Below, piece after piece: positions 1-8,548 of a stretch of 64,000 nt of DNA. Source of the stretch: Sepioteuthis lessoniana (Eukaryota; Mollusca; Cephalopoda; Myopsida; Loliginidae); assembly GCA_963585895.1 (NCBI GenBank), contig CAUZXS010005791.1:1941673-2005672 (forward strand). The letters run 5' to 3'. Each line of letters opens with the position of its first letter. The stretch's first letter is position 1. The translations under genes were made by a program, and so were the position numbers. The notes under the pieces were generated by a model. It saw nothing but the letters and a program-made list of their open reading frames with translations, searched no databases and was not told where the DNA came from.

Positions 1-2254
1 GGAAGGATAACTCCAACGTTGGCCCCTTTCGTACGACCAGGCTCACTGCATACACCCACCTTTTGTCGAATTATTTTATAATCCAAGCGTTTTCCATCGT
101 ATCTAATTTTGACTCAAAGCAGATTCCTAAAGTACAAGATCAGATCGCGATGAGAAAAGTTTGCTTCGTTATATAATCCCTTTCGCGTCATCCAAATCAC
201 CATTCTAGCCACCGCTAGAATCGCGAGAAACACCACAGGCTTCTCTCCTTAATACGGAGGATTATTTTACACGACGTAACCAATGTCGAGCAGCTGTAGC
301 TGCTCCACGGGAGGATCCAAAGCAAAGCCCACTACTAATTCTCGATACAATTTCTTTCGAGGCCGAGAAACATTATTGGACCTAAGAAGGTTGCGAAGGG
401 TTTTACGGCATTCGCAGACAAACAGTGCTTTACCCCTAAGCCTACGATGATCTTCGGCTTTAGGGTCGGATTTGGGGCGAGGAAAGACATCTCTCACCTT
501 TTGTCTCTACACCGTGTCCCTCGACAAGGATCGTCCAAGGTAAGCCACTCATTCAGTGAACCAATGGCATCACAGACTTCACATTCAGTAACTAAATCTT
601 CGCAGCCAGTCGCTTCTGCCTCCTGGGGGCAGGAGAAGTTGACTTATTAGCTGAAAAACTCCTGAACTGTGAGGTCAGGCATGCGAGCAAAGTGTTCATG
701 GAAATGCGCCCGAAAGGCCTTGTGGATCTTACGATTTGACAGGAACATGCCCCCGTCTGGGGACTTGACCGATTCGATATACCAAAAGAGAATCTTTATA
801 CTTCTTCCTCACGCGCGGACGCTTTATATTTCACCGCTTCGTTGGGAACTTTTTAACCTAGATCTAACTACGTATCCCTTATAGCGCTCGCTAGCCTCGA
901 CGTCCTGTCTAGCCTAATCTACAGCTAGGAAATCCACTCTTCCACCAATCGGTTGGTTGTTTGGGTTTTATGGGATATCAACCTTTGTAGGTTATTTAAT
1001 GCCAAATCCATTTTTATACAAATAAGCAATTCTATTTCATACAATTCAGTTTAGCATAAATACGCAGTTTAATTGTCAAAAACATTTCAATTTCAAGCTA
1101 TTCTGTTTAGTCAAACAGTTCAAATTCAACTAATTCAGTTTAGTATAAAAGCAGATTTTGTTTACATACATTTAAATGTCAAAACAGTTCTACATCAAAC
1201 AAATCAGTTTAGTGTAAGTACAGTTCCAATGTCAAAAACAGTTCCATTTCAAACAATTCAGTTTAGCGTTAGAACGCAGTTTAAATGAAAGTACAGTTTA
1301 ATTGTCAAAAACATTTCTATTTCAAGCTATTCAGTTTAGTCAAACTTCTAAAGATTTTGCCTCTTTGGTCCTATCTAAGTTGAGCTGGTGTCCGTATTTG
1401 ATGGCGAAATCTCTAATCCTATGTTTAAGAGATCCCCACCCCTTATTCCCGGTAACTGCCCCACTAATGCCCGCTGAATTAGAGATTCCAGTCGGTCCCG
1501 GAAGTCCTGTATCTCCTGTAAGGAGGTATTAAACTTCTTGTAACCGGCTAAGACTAGGCCTATTAGTTAACTGCAGACTGACACTGACAAGTATATGGTT
1601 AGTCAACGCTACATAGTGGACTTGGGACACGTAACAAAATCAGTCAGCTTTTCTAACACGGTCCAGATAAGATCTGGTACAAACAGAGGGAGAACTATCT
1701 AGACACGTTCACATCTCCCTCCCTGGGTGATCCAGACGAAACCTGTCGACCAAGTCATGGTGAGCCATAAAATCACATCATCTCGACCCTCTACCTCCTC
1801 TTTCCGACCCTGTCTATCTTGAGATCAACGGATCGCATTCCAGACACCCATTAAAACTAACTGCTTCGGATCGTCGAGAAACGGTGCCAACCGCCGATAA
1901 AAGGAAACCTTCTCAACAGCGATTTTGAGCAAATAAACTGTGACCACCAGGAACTAGAAGCTTTTAAACAAATTTGCACCCTGCCCGAACAAAAGTTTAA
2001 TTTTTCAGGGTGGGTGTTCCAACTCTACCAGCCATATGTTTCGGTCAGCCTTACAGACCCTTTCCAGCAACTTCCACACATCGTGAGTGCGGCTGCCACC
2101 CGATAGAACGTCTGTGATGGTTTGAGCAAAATGAAAGATGAGCCCACCGTATGGGGTGAAAGAAGGTCTACAGAACTATCTCAATAAAAGTAAGAGATTT
2201 ACAGGACGAGTCCACCCATAAATAGTCCACCCGACAAAATATAATTTTTGCGGA
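1..2254 (-). mobile_element. Tx1-like LINE, ORF2 remnant (copy A)
   Basis: This is a decayed ORF2 of a Tx1/L1-group LINE, read right to left. The right part (about 2250-1400) translates in pieces into an APE-type endonuclease, including a stretch like FLDDPKQLVLMG followed by a DRFRLDHPGREM-like segment. The middle (about 900-540) matches the linker after the endonuclease (KSP...RSNREMRDAFRAHFR-type residues), and 497-267 matches the region after the reverse transcriptase (FPRPKSDPKAE, then RPRKKLYRELVVG). The reverse-transcriptase core between these parts is missing: the frame passes from an EVCDA-like segment at about 545 to FPRPKSDPKAE near 490. A second loss lies near 290, where LDIGYVV follows directly. 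The copy is cut by the window edge a few residues before the expected end of ORF2 and by a ~400-bp repeat at 945-1346. It is a clear pseudogene; the family call rests on recognised protein similarity. Confidence 0.82.
945..1346 (-). repeat. CAGTTTAG-rich dispersed repeat, copy 1
   Basis: About 400 bp of short degenerate motifs (CAATTCAGTTTAG, CAGTTTAATTGTCAAAAA, TACAGTT) end at 960-1015 in a conserved block that reads on the minus strand GGATTTGGCATTAAATAA, then a short spacer and CCCATAAAACCC. It interrupts the Tx1 ORF2 remnant: coding similarity resumes on both sides. It aligns over nearly its whole length with 8826-9275 but stops about 60 bp earlier at its right end. That looks like 5' truncation if the conserved block is a 3' end. 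Confidence 0.75.
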
Positions 2255-3835
2255 GCATGAAGCCCAAAAAGTTTTGAAGGGGAAGGATGGAGACTATGAT
2301 ATCTAGGGAGCCCTAGCTAACCACATTCACCGACCCAGATGCACAATACAATAAAGATAGCCATGCATCAACAAGCGCGCAACAATCACCAAAATACAAC
2401 ATTCGCTCTATGAGAACCTACTTAAAACCAGGTGAAATTAATGATTTATTTACAATGAAGGCATATATGCAATTAAGCAATGATGCGAGAGGAGAGGAAA
2501 AATACAAAAATAATTGGTAAAAAACAAGGATAATACCCCGTTTGGTTACTCTTCAGTCCCCTTCTCTATGATGTGGAGAGCCTACTGTTTTCCTGCATCC
2601 GAACGGACCGAAAATAAGCCAAACTATCCTTATGGGGAGCGGATTTAAACTAAAGGGATAAAATAAACGCGAGGGGGGTCGGTGAGGAATGGGTAGTATG
2701 GATTACCGTAATGTGGGTCTAAGATCCTCTAAAAGATGGGACTGGAGGAAGGTTAAGGTGATAAAAGAATGGGAGATGAGGAGGATATTGGAGACTAACA
2801 GCTAAGTGATGGGGCCAATAACACATCTCAAACTGCTAACTAGTGGTTAAAAGGGTTTCTCCGGGATGGGGTCCCGAAGGACCCGACCATTATCGCTATG
2901 CGCAGAAAGAGAAGGGAAGGATGACTCCAACGTTGCTCCTTTTTGTACGACCAGGCTCGTTGCATACACCCTCCTTTTGTCGAATGTTATGCGGTCCAAC
3001 CCTTTTCTATCGCATCTAATTTTGACCCTAAGCTGATTCCTAAAGAACAAGATCAGATCACGACGAGAAACGTTTGCACCGTCATACAATCCCTTGTTGA
3101 TCAATATTGTCCACGACGTAACCAACGTCGAGCAGCACGAGCTTCTTGAAACTGAGCGGGATCTGACTCCAGAATGGGCGAACTCGCTCGCAGTAGTAGA
3201 AGGCATGCAAAGCCGTTTCTTCTAAACCCCTGTTGCAGCAAGGATAGTCGGGCATGTCTGCCAAGCACGCTCTGAAAGCTTAGTCATTAAGGAGCCATGC
3301 GTTCTGGGCAAGCCACCAGGTGAGCGAGAACTGAGTTGTTCAAGAAGCTCTAGCAATGTGATTACACCCTTGGTAATGCTACCAGGAATGGCTCCCTGGG
3401 CAAACAAATGGTTGAACATATCCGTCAGAATAGGGACAAACATGTGTGACATCCTCAAGTACACTTCGAACGGCAAATCATCAAGTCCCAGCGATTGTTG
3501 AGGCTGACCTGCTTCAACGCGTCACAGACTTTGCATTCAGTAACGAAACCGTCACAGTTTGCCGCTTCCGCCTCACCAAGGCGGGGGGGGGGAGTCGGCT
3601 GAATAGCTGCGAAAATCCTGAACCGGGAAGTCAGGACAGCAAGCAAAGCGATCACGAAAGTGCGCCCAAAAGGTCTTGTGCATCTCATGATTCGACCGTA
3701 GCGCATGCCCATCCGGGGACTTGACGAACTCGATGTACCGAGGAAACCTTCGCACTTCTTCCTCGCGCACAAATGTGTTTCATTTTACGGCTTCGTCGGA
3801 AACTCTTTTTAACCTAGTTCTAACTACAAAACCCT

Positions 3836-3895
3836 TGTAACGCTCGCTAGCCTCGCACTCAAGGTACCTTGAGTGCGAGGCTAGCGAGCGTTACA
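3836..3895. repeat. 60-bp perfect palindrome
   Basis: The two 30-bp arms are exact reverse complements with no spacer, centred on GGTACC at 3863-3868. Pairing extends to 3833-3898 with one mismatch. Each arm is Tx1 ORF2 sequence (a GAGGCTAGCGAGCGTTAC-type segment), so the same coding stretch is present in both orientations, snapped back on itself. Confidence 0.95.
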
Positions 3896-3898
3896 GGG

Positions 3899-3955
3899 AT
3901 AGGACCAAGAAGGCGGACTTCCACCGCCCGGGAAAGTCCGCCTTCTTGGTCCTAT
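3899..3955. repeat. 22-bp-arm inverted repeat with 13-bp loop
   Basis: Arms 3899-3920 and 3934-3955 are perfect reverse complements (ATAGGACCAAGAAGGCGGAC...) around the loop CCACCGCCCGGGA. The arm is also Tx1 ORF2 sequence, from just upstream of the segment in the neighbouring palindrome. The two structures are three bases apart. Confidence 0.95.
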
Positions 3956-3983
3956 CTAGTTTGAGCTGTCGGTCGTATTTGAT

Positions 3984-4268
3984 GACCACCTGGAATCATC
4001 TACCAAAACCAACACATTCTGGAGGATGATTAGGAAAATCTCCGGAAAGCCCCAAACAACTACCCTCAAACACCTCTCAAAAAACAAACAGAAGCAACTA
4101 CAAGAAAAGACATAGCAGAACTACTAGCCGAGACATTTTACAGAAAATTCTTCTCTCAAAAACTCCAATCCACAATTTACTTTTTACAAAAGCAAATCAG
4201 AGAAATAAAAACTCAATTTTAAAACAAATAATTCAGAAAAATATAACCTACCATTTACACCAGCAGAG
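3984..4268 (+). mobile_element. Jockey-type LINE, start of RT region (plus strand)
   Basis: In the plus direction this translates in pieces as a Jockey-group linker and early reverse-transcriptase segment: WRMIRKISGKPQTTTLKHLS, then QKLNFKTNN-like and YNLPFTPAE. These resemble the conserved WKKIRKISGK...LKHL and EYNLPFTLEEL stretches before the fingers domain. Stop codons interrupt it. It ends abruptly at about 4268, where the same element continues in the opposite orientation with a more 5' part, so this is one side of an inversion junction. Confidence 0.62.
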
Positions 4269-4536
4269 CTTGGAGGTCGGTGTCTATATGAATTTGGCTT
4301 TGAGATATGTCTTTCCTAACTAGGATCGAGACACCTCCGGAGACTCTGTTCCCGCCTTTGTTAAAATGATTATAAGGATGATATTATCTAAATTTAATGA
4401 AGCTAGATTCTTTTTGGAAATTTTCTTGGAAGCAAACTATTGTTGGGTTGTGGTTGGTCAAAAGTTGTTAAAGTTCCTCGTAATTGGCCAGAATTCTTCG
4501 GCAATTCCACTGTAGGAATGTATTTTGTAATTTCAT
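4269..4536 (-). mobile_element. Jockey-type LINE, ORF2 endonuclease start (minus strand)
   Basis: From a methionine codon at 4536-4534 the minus strand reads MKLQNTFLQWNCRRILANYE, then after a stop codon QLLTNHNPTIVCFQENF, and then SGGVSILVRKDISQSQI. This is the typical N-terminus of a Jockey-group APE endonuclease (QWNCRG, VCLQE, GGVSILVR). Only the first ~90 residues remain, and two stop codons fall inside them. It lies downstream of ORF1 (5869-4826) in the same orientation, as expected for the ORF1-ORF2 order. Confidence 0.68.
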
Positions 4537-4825
4537 TGTTTAATGTTTAAGTTAATTATGTTGAATTGGAGTTATTTTCGATTTATTTTTGTGCTCGGCT
4601 CATCCGTTTCCATTCATTCTATCAAGCTAAACCTGTTTTTGGTGTCAATCTTTGATATTTCTGTAGGTTGGATTGGTAGTTTGACAACTTTAAACGTTTC
4701 CGTGAAGATGATGTTGAACTATGATCTCTTTTAGATTGTGGGGAATGTTCTGCCTTATTTAGTTCGGGGTTTGATGTTTGATTTTTCCCGAGGTTGTCAA
4801 TTTCAGAAGTCGGAGGACGAATCGA

Positions 4826-5869
4826 CTATCTTTGCAATTTTTGTTTTTTGAGAGGGGTGGTTTGTGTCTGCGCTGAAGTTTTTGTAATTATTTTAGTGGA
4901 GGATTTTCCTTTGTCCGCAGGATTATTTTGCATCGTTGGTGTTTCTGAAGTTGTAGTTGTATCATTTTTTTCAAGTTTAAGCGAGGCTTTCATCTCATTA
5001 ATAAAGTTTCCCCAGTCACCCGGATCCAGCTGAATTAATGTTTTGACAAATTCTTCATATTTATCGTGTTGTTTTTTCCCTGTTGGACTGCTTGGGAATA
5101 GGTAATAGTGCTTCATAATAAGGAATATTATTTTTTTAATTTTCTTGAGAGAATATCCTTTTCTCTTCTCCAGCTTTCGCAGGATCTTGCGTAGACTTGA
5201 TGGCCACCACCACAGCACATTTATTGAGAAATTCACATTCATTCATGTGATGGTCAGGCTTTTTTTTACCACATTTCCCGCACACTTCTCTTCCTCTACA
5301 AGCGTTTTCATGATGTCCGTATTTTTGACATTTATAACATGTCAAAGGATTAGATACAAATTGCTTGACTCTCTCTATGGTATAGGCTACTTTCATTTTG
5401 GCCAGAATTTTTGCTGGGTTAAATGTCATTACGTAAGTGTTTGGTTCTATCGTTTTACCTTCTTTTTTTATTGAAATCCGTCTAATATCAATTACGCCTT
5501 GTTTTTTCAAATCTTTCTTAATTTCTTCTATTTGCTTCTCACAACCCCCTTACTTATAATCAAGGATTTGTGAGGGTTGTTTTTATCGGAATGTTGTGAA
5601 ACATGATAATTTTCAGAAGAAAATCTGTATATTTTTTCTTTTCCACTTCGACGAGTAGTGTTTCATTCTTCACTTTTTTTTTTTTACAGATATACGTGTT
5701 AAATTTCCTGGTATCACATTCTCTACTATAAAGGGAGATTAATAATGATCGGTAAGCTGCTTGATTCTATAATTATAAATCTTAGGAAAGTTGATTGCGC
5801 TTCATTATCTGAAAAAGAATCAGATTTGACATAATTAGGTTTGAATTTTTGATTTGCAAGAGAAGCCAT
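4826..5869 (-). pseudogene. Jockey-type LINE ORF1, gag-like zinc-knuckle protein
   Basis: This is a remnant of the nucleic-acid-binding ORF1 protein of a Jockey-type LINE. The likely start is the methionine at 5869 (MASLANQKFKPNYV). A PRE_C2HC-like region follows (QGVIDIRRISIKKEGK, then NTYVMTFN). Zinc knuckles come next: CYKCQKYGHHENAC and CGKCGKKKPDHHMNEC at about 5340-5230. The acidic, lysine-rich tail (DPGDWGNFINEM, then ...PLKKQKLQR) ends at 4826. Frame changes split it near 5550, 5500 and 5240. ORF2's endonuclease start lies 290 bp downstream. The knuckles and their order are seen directly; the clade is from family knowledge. Confidence 0.75.
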
Positions 5870-6399
5870 GAGTGTTTTATGTTTTTCGCTGGTCCTATGC
5901 TCCACCACCACCCATCACGGAGTCCAATAAACCAAATGGGCAACCTATTCGCCTTGACTGAGACTGGGATACTCTATACCAGTATGCTCATGCAAAGAGT
6001 AGGATTCTGAACCCCTGCTAAGTTCTGCTTTTAATTATACAACAATCCAACAGCGGTCATAAGTCTCGTCTCTCAGCACGATTGACCCCCCCCAGCCCCC
6101 GCCTTCTAACACGTATGGAATAAAGGGTTGGGAATAGTTCCGCAGAAGTATATCGAATAGTTCCACAAGATCAGATTGTATGATACGATCGGGAGGAAAA
6201 CAAACATGTACTTGGGCATGTCGGGACCAGCCGATTGATAGTATCGGGCCAATCTGACCGCCCGCCAAACCAAGTAAGGGCCAAAGTGGTGTGTTGCAAG
6301 CCATTGACCACTCTGTTGCCGGATCAATGACTGCTCAACCACCAGGGTTCCGTCCAAGCGAGAAAGAAGGGAGAAAGAGGAAAGGTTCAGCCGAAGCAA
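5870..6399. other. Unassigned stretch between LINE remnants
   Basis: I recognise no coding similarity here. Short open frames on the minus strand (for example 6304-6035) show no family motifs. A C-run/G-rich patch occurs at 6087-6105. It may be old LINE flank. Confidence 0.4.
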
Positions 6400-6740
6400 G
6401 AGGAGGGCTGGTTGAATGTGTTTGATGATTTTATGAAGGGGTTGGATGATTTTGTGGATATGTTGGATGAGTTTGTTGGTGGGGTTCTTGTTCTTGGGTG
6501 GGAGATTGATCTTGCTGAGGTTGTTTTGGGGGCAGGGATTTAGGAGCTTTGAAATGTTTTTCGGCCTGACCTTCTCCACAGTCCCTTCTTCTCTTGAGGT
6601 TTTGTGAGATGTTCATGGTAGTTTCCCTGGAAGTCTGGTTGTCCTTGGATCAGGGAGATTTGGCTTTCTGTGGATGAATCTCTTGTGATGCTGAAGGAGT
6701 CTGTGTTGAAGGGGTCTGTTGAGGAGCCGATAAGCACGTC
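6400..6740 (-). mobile_element. Tx1-like ORF1 C-terminal fragment
   Basis: Two overlapping minus-strand frames give SLIQGQPDFQGNYHEHLTK, then NLKRRRDCGEGQAEKHFK and a Pro/Gln/His-rich tail. The LKRRRD + acidic/Gly + Lys arrangement resembles NMKRRRDSDDITGEGGEKGK at the end of ORF1 in the plus-strand copy (21001-21082). The match is short and low-complexity, so the assignment is tentative. Confidence 0.45.
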
Positions 6741-6904
6741 GATCCCGCAAATGTTTTTTTGTTAAAGCGTGCGAGTAATGACAGCCAAAGACAATGAAGG
6801 AAACAAAGGCGAGGTGACAAATATAACAAAAGTGATAATTTATTGTCGGAATTACAAACGTGTGTGTAAAGTTCGTGGTAGTAGTATTTGTGTCTTCTGC
6901 TAGA

Positions 6905-7235
6905 TGGGTGATGTCGGTAGCTGGTATGATCGAGTCGTAGATGTGTGCGGCTGGACGTTCGTTGCGGGTAGCTGATGTCTGTCGAGTCGTAGAAGTGCCG
7001 CTAGACGTTCATTGCGGGTAGCTGATGTTGGTCGAGTCGTTGAGTGTAGCTGATGATCGTTGCGGGTAGCTGGTGTCGGTCGAGTTGTTGAGTGCAGCTG
7101 GACGAATGTTGTGGGTAGCTGATGTCGGTCGAGTCGTAGAATGCAGCTGATAATCGTTGCGGGTACCTGGTGTCGGTCGAGTCGTAGAAGTGCAGCTAGA
7201 CATTCGTTGCGGGTAGCTGATGTGGGTCGAGGTTG
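6905..7235. repeat. GC-rich minisatellite, ~48-50-bp unit
   Basis: About six to seven degenerate copies of a unit containing TGCGGGTAGCTGATGTCGG and TCGAGTCGTAGAAGTGCAGC. The start of TGCGGGTAG recurs near 6963, 7013, 7061, 7109, 7157 and 7207. A long minus-strand open frame (7487-6900) crosses it and gives a repeated RLDRHQLPATN-type peptide. That frame is best explained by repeat length and GC content, not by a gene. Confidence 0.88.
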
Positions 7236-7504
7236 GTAAATCGACGTCCCGGTTTTGACAGTATGTTGAGTTAACCGGAGGTGTGTCGAAGTAGTTGCTA
7301 GCCCGTACAGCGAGACGTACGTAGGCTTGGTGCTGCAATGCAGGGCAGCCTGTACGGCGTGTCGTACATGGACTGGATGCTGCATTACTGAAGCGTCGTG
7401 GTCGAAGTCGGAGTTGGCAGCTTGGTCACGTACAGTTGAGCGAGCGTGGTTGCTAAGACTGAGCCGTGTCTTAGTACTGCGGACCAAGTGAACAGACGGG
7501 AAAA

Positions 7505-7950
7505 CGATGGCTAAGGTTTGCCAGGCCTTAGCATATACGAGGTCGAGCGAGCGAATCGGTAAAGCTAGGGCTTTGTCGTGCCCCTAGCTGTGCGGACGTA
7601 TTGGAGACGATAGCTATTGCTTTGCCGCGTCAAAGCTGAGCGGCCGTATCGAGATGGTAGCTATGGCTTTGCCGTGCAAAACCCGCGCGGACGTATCGGG
7701 TGTTAGCTATGGCTTTGCCGTGCCAAAGCTGTACGGACATATCGGACGGTAGCTAATGCTGTGTCGCGCCAAAGCTGTGCTGACGATTCGGAGACGGTAG
7801 CTATGGATTTGCCGCGCCAAAGCTGTGCGGACGGTCGGGACGATAGCTAAGGCTTTGCGGTGCCAAAGCTCTGCACCGTCGAGCGAACAGGCCAGGAGGT
7901 CGTGGCTAAGCTTGGCGTCATGTTAGCGCTGCGCAGATAGTGAAGCGGTA
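7505..7950. repeat. GC-rich minisatellite, ~46.5-bp unit
   Basis: About nine copies of a unit like GGTAGCTATGGCTTTGCCGT followed by GCCAAAGCTGTGCGGACG. TAGCTA recurs at about 7611, 7658, 7704, 7750, 7797 and 7843. Its sequence is unlike the neighbouring 49-bp array, so these are two distinct tandem repeats side by side. Confidence 0.88.
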
Positions 7951-8194
7951 ACTAACTTGTGCCTTTAGCGCTGCGCTGCCACACGGACGAGGGAAATCGA
8001 CCGAGTGGTTAAGACTGGGTGGTCTTAGAGTCCTCTTCGTGTTTGCCTCCGGGCCGTCTACTTCGACTGGTCAAAGACCGTCAGAGATGCTCCAACCCGC
8101 AGAAGGGGGACCTCTAATGGTCCTTAAAAGGACCTTTAGTGTATATCAATGTGATGGAAAAAAAGGGGTGAATGTACCACAAGAAGAGGTGGTA

Positions 8195-8325
8195 AAGTAA
8201 ATGCAACCACGATACGCAGGATTCGACCTTAAATGAGCTTCGCAAAGAACGTGCCGGAATGTAAGGCGAATGCAACCACAAGCTGTAGGATTCAGCCTTA
8301 CGGAGCCTCGCTCTGAGAGCAGCTC
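8195..8325. repeat. Short direct duplication (~75 bp, two copies)
   Basis: AATGCAACCACGATACGCAG with GATTCGACCTTA and a GCTTCGC end is followed by a second version, AATGCAACCACAAGCTGTAG with GATTCAGCCTTA and CCTCGC. Together with the minisatellites upstream it extends a GC-rich repetitive island to about 8.35 kb. Confidence 0.65.
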
Positions 8326-8548
8326 CTAAGAGCGTCGCGAGGACCTCTCCTTTTTTCGCCACCGAAGTCTTGTTTATATTAAGGGAACGAATTCAACTCT
8401 GTCGCACCACGTAAATAGAAAATTCTTCTATGAAAAATGGACGTAGAAAATAAGTCCTTCTTTAGCCTGATATAGGCTAGCGAAGATAATTAATTCCATT
8501 TTTAGAGAGTTATTTCTGGCAGGAGTGTTCTGTGAATGTTGTTAAATG
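8326..8548. other. AT-rich spacer
   Basis: I see nothing recognisable between the GC-rich island and the Tx1 ORF1 remnant. Confidence 0.4.

Larger units (their letters stand above)
2255..3981 (-). mobile_element. Tx1-like LINE, 3' half with 3' UTR (copy B)
   Basis: A second Tx1 copy runs right to left. ORF2 pieces lie at about 3865-3480 (EEVRRFPRYIEFVKSPDG, FRDRFACCPDF), 3476-3370 (RT fingers: SHMFVPILTDMFNHLFAQGAIPG), 3264-3180 (MADMPDYPCCNRGLEET) and 3150-2870 (the C-terminus, ending in a GPSGPHPG-like motif). RT fingers are followed almost directly by the post-RT domain, so the palm is missing here too, but at a different breakpoint from copy A. The 3' UTR covers about 2860-2255. It ends in the same sequence (GGCTTCATGC on the minus strand) as the copy ending at 18648, which fixes the element's 3' terminus. 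Copy B's 3' end abuts the endonuclease end of copy A. The right part (3836-3981) contains two perfect palindromes. Confidence 0.82.

Noticed and set aside
6900-7487. 195-residue minus-strand open frame
   Set aside because: It crosses a GC-rich minisatellite and encodes a repeated RLDRHQLPAT-like peptide; repeat structure explains its length.
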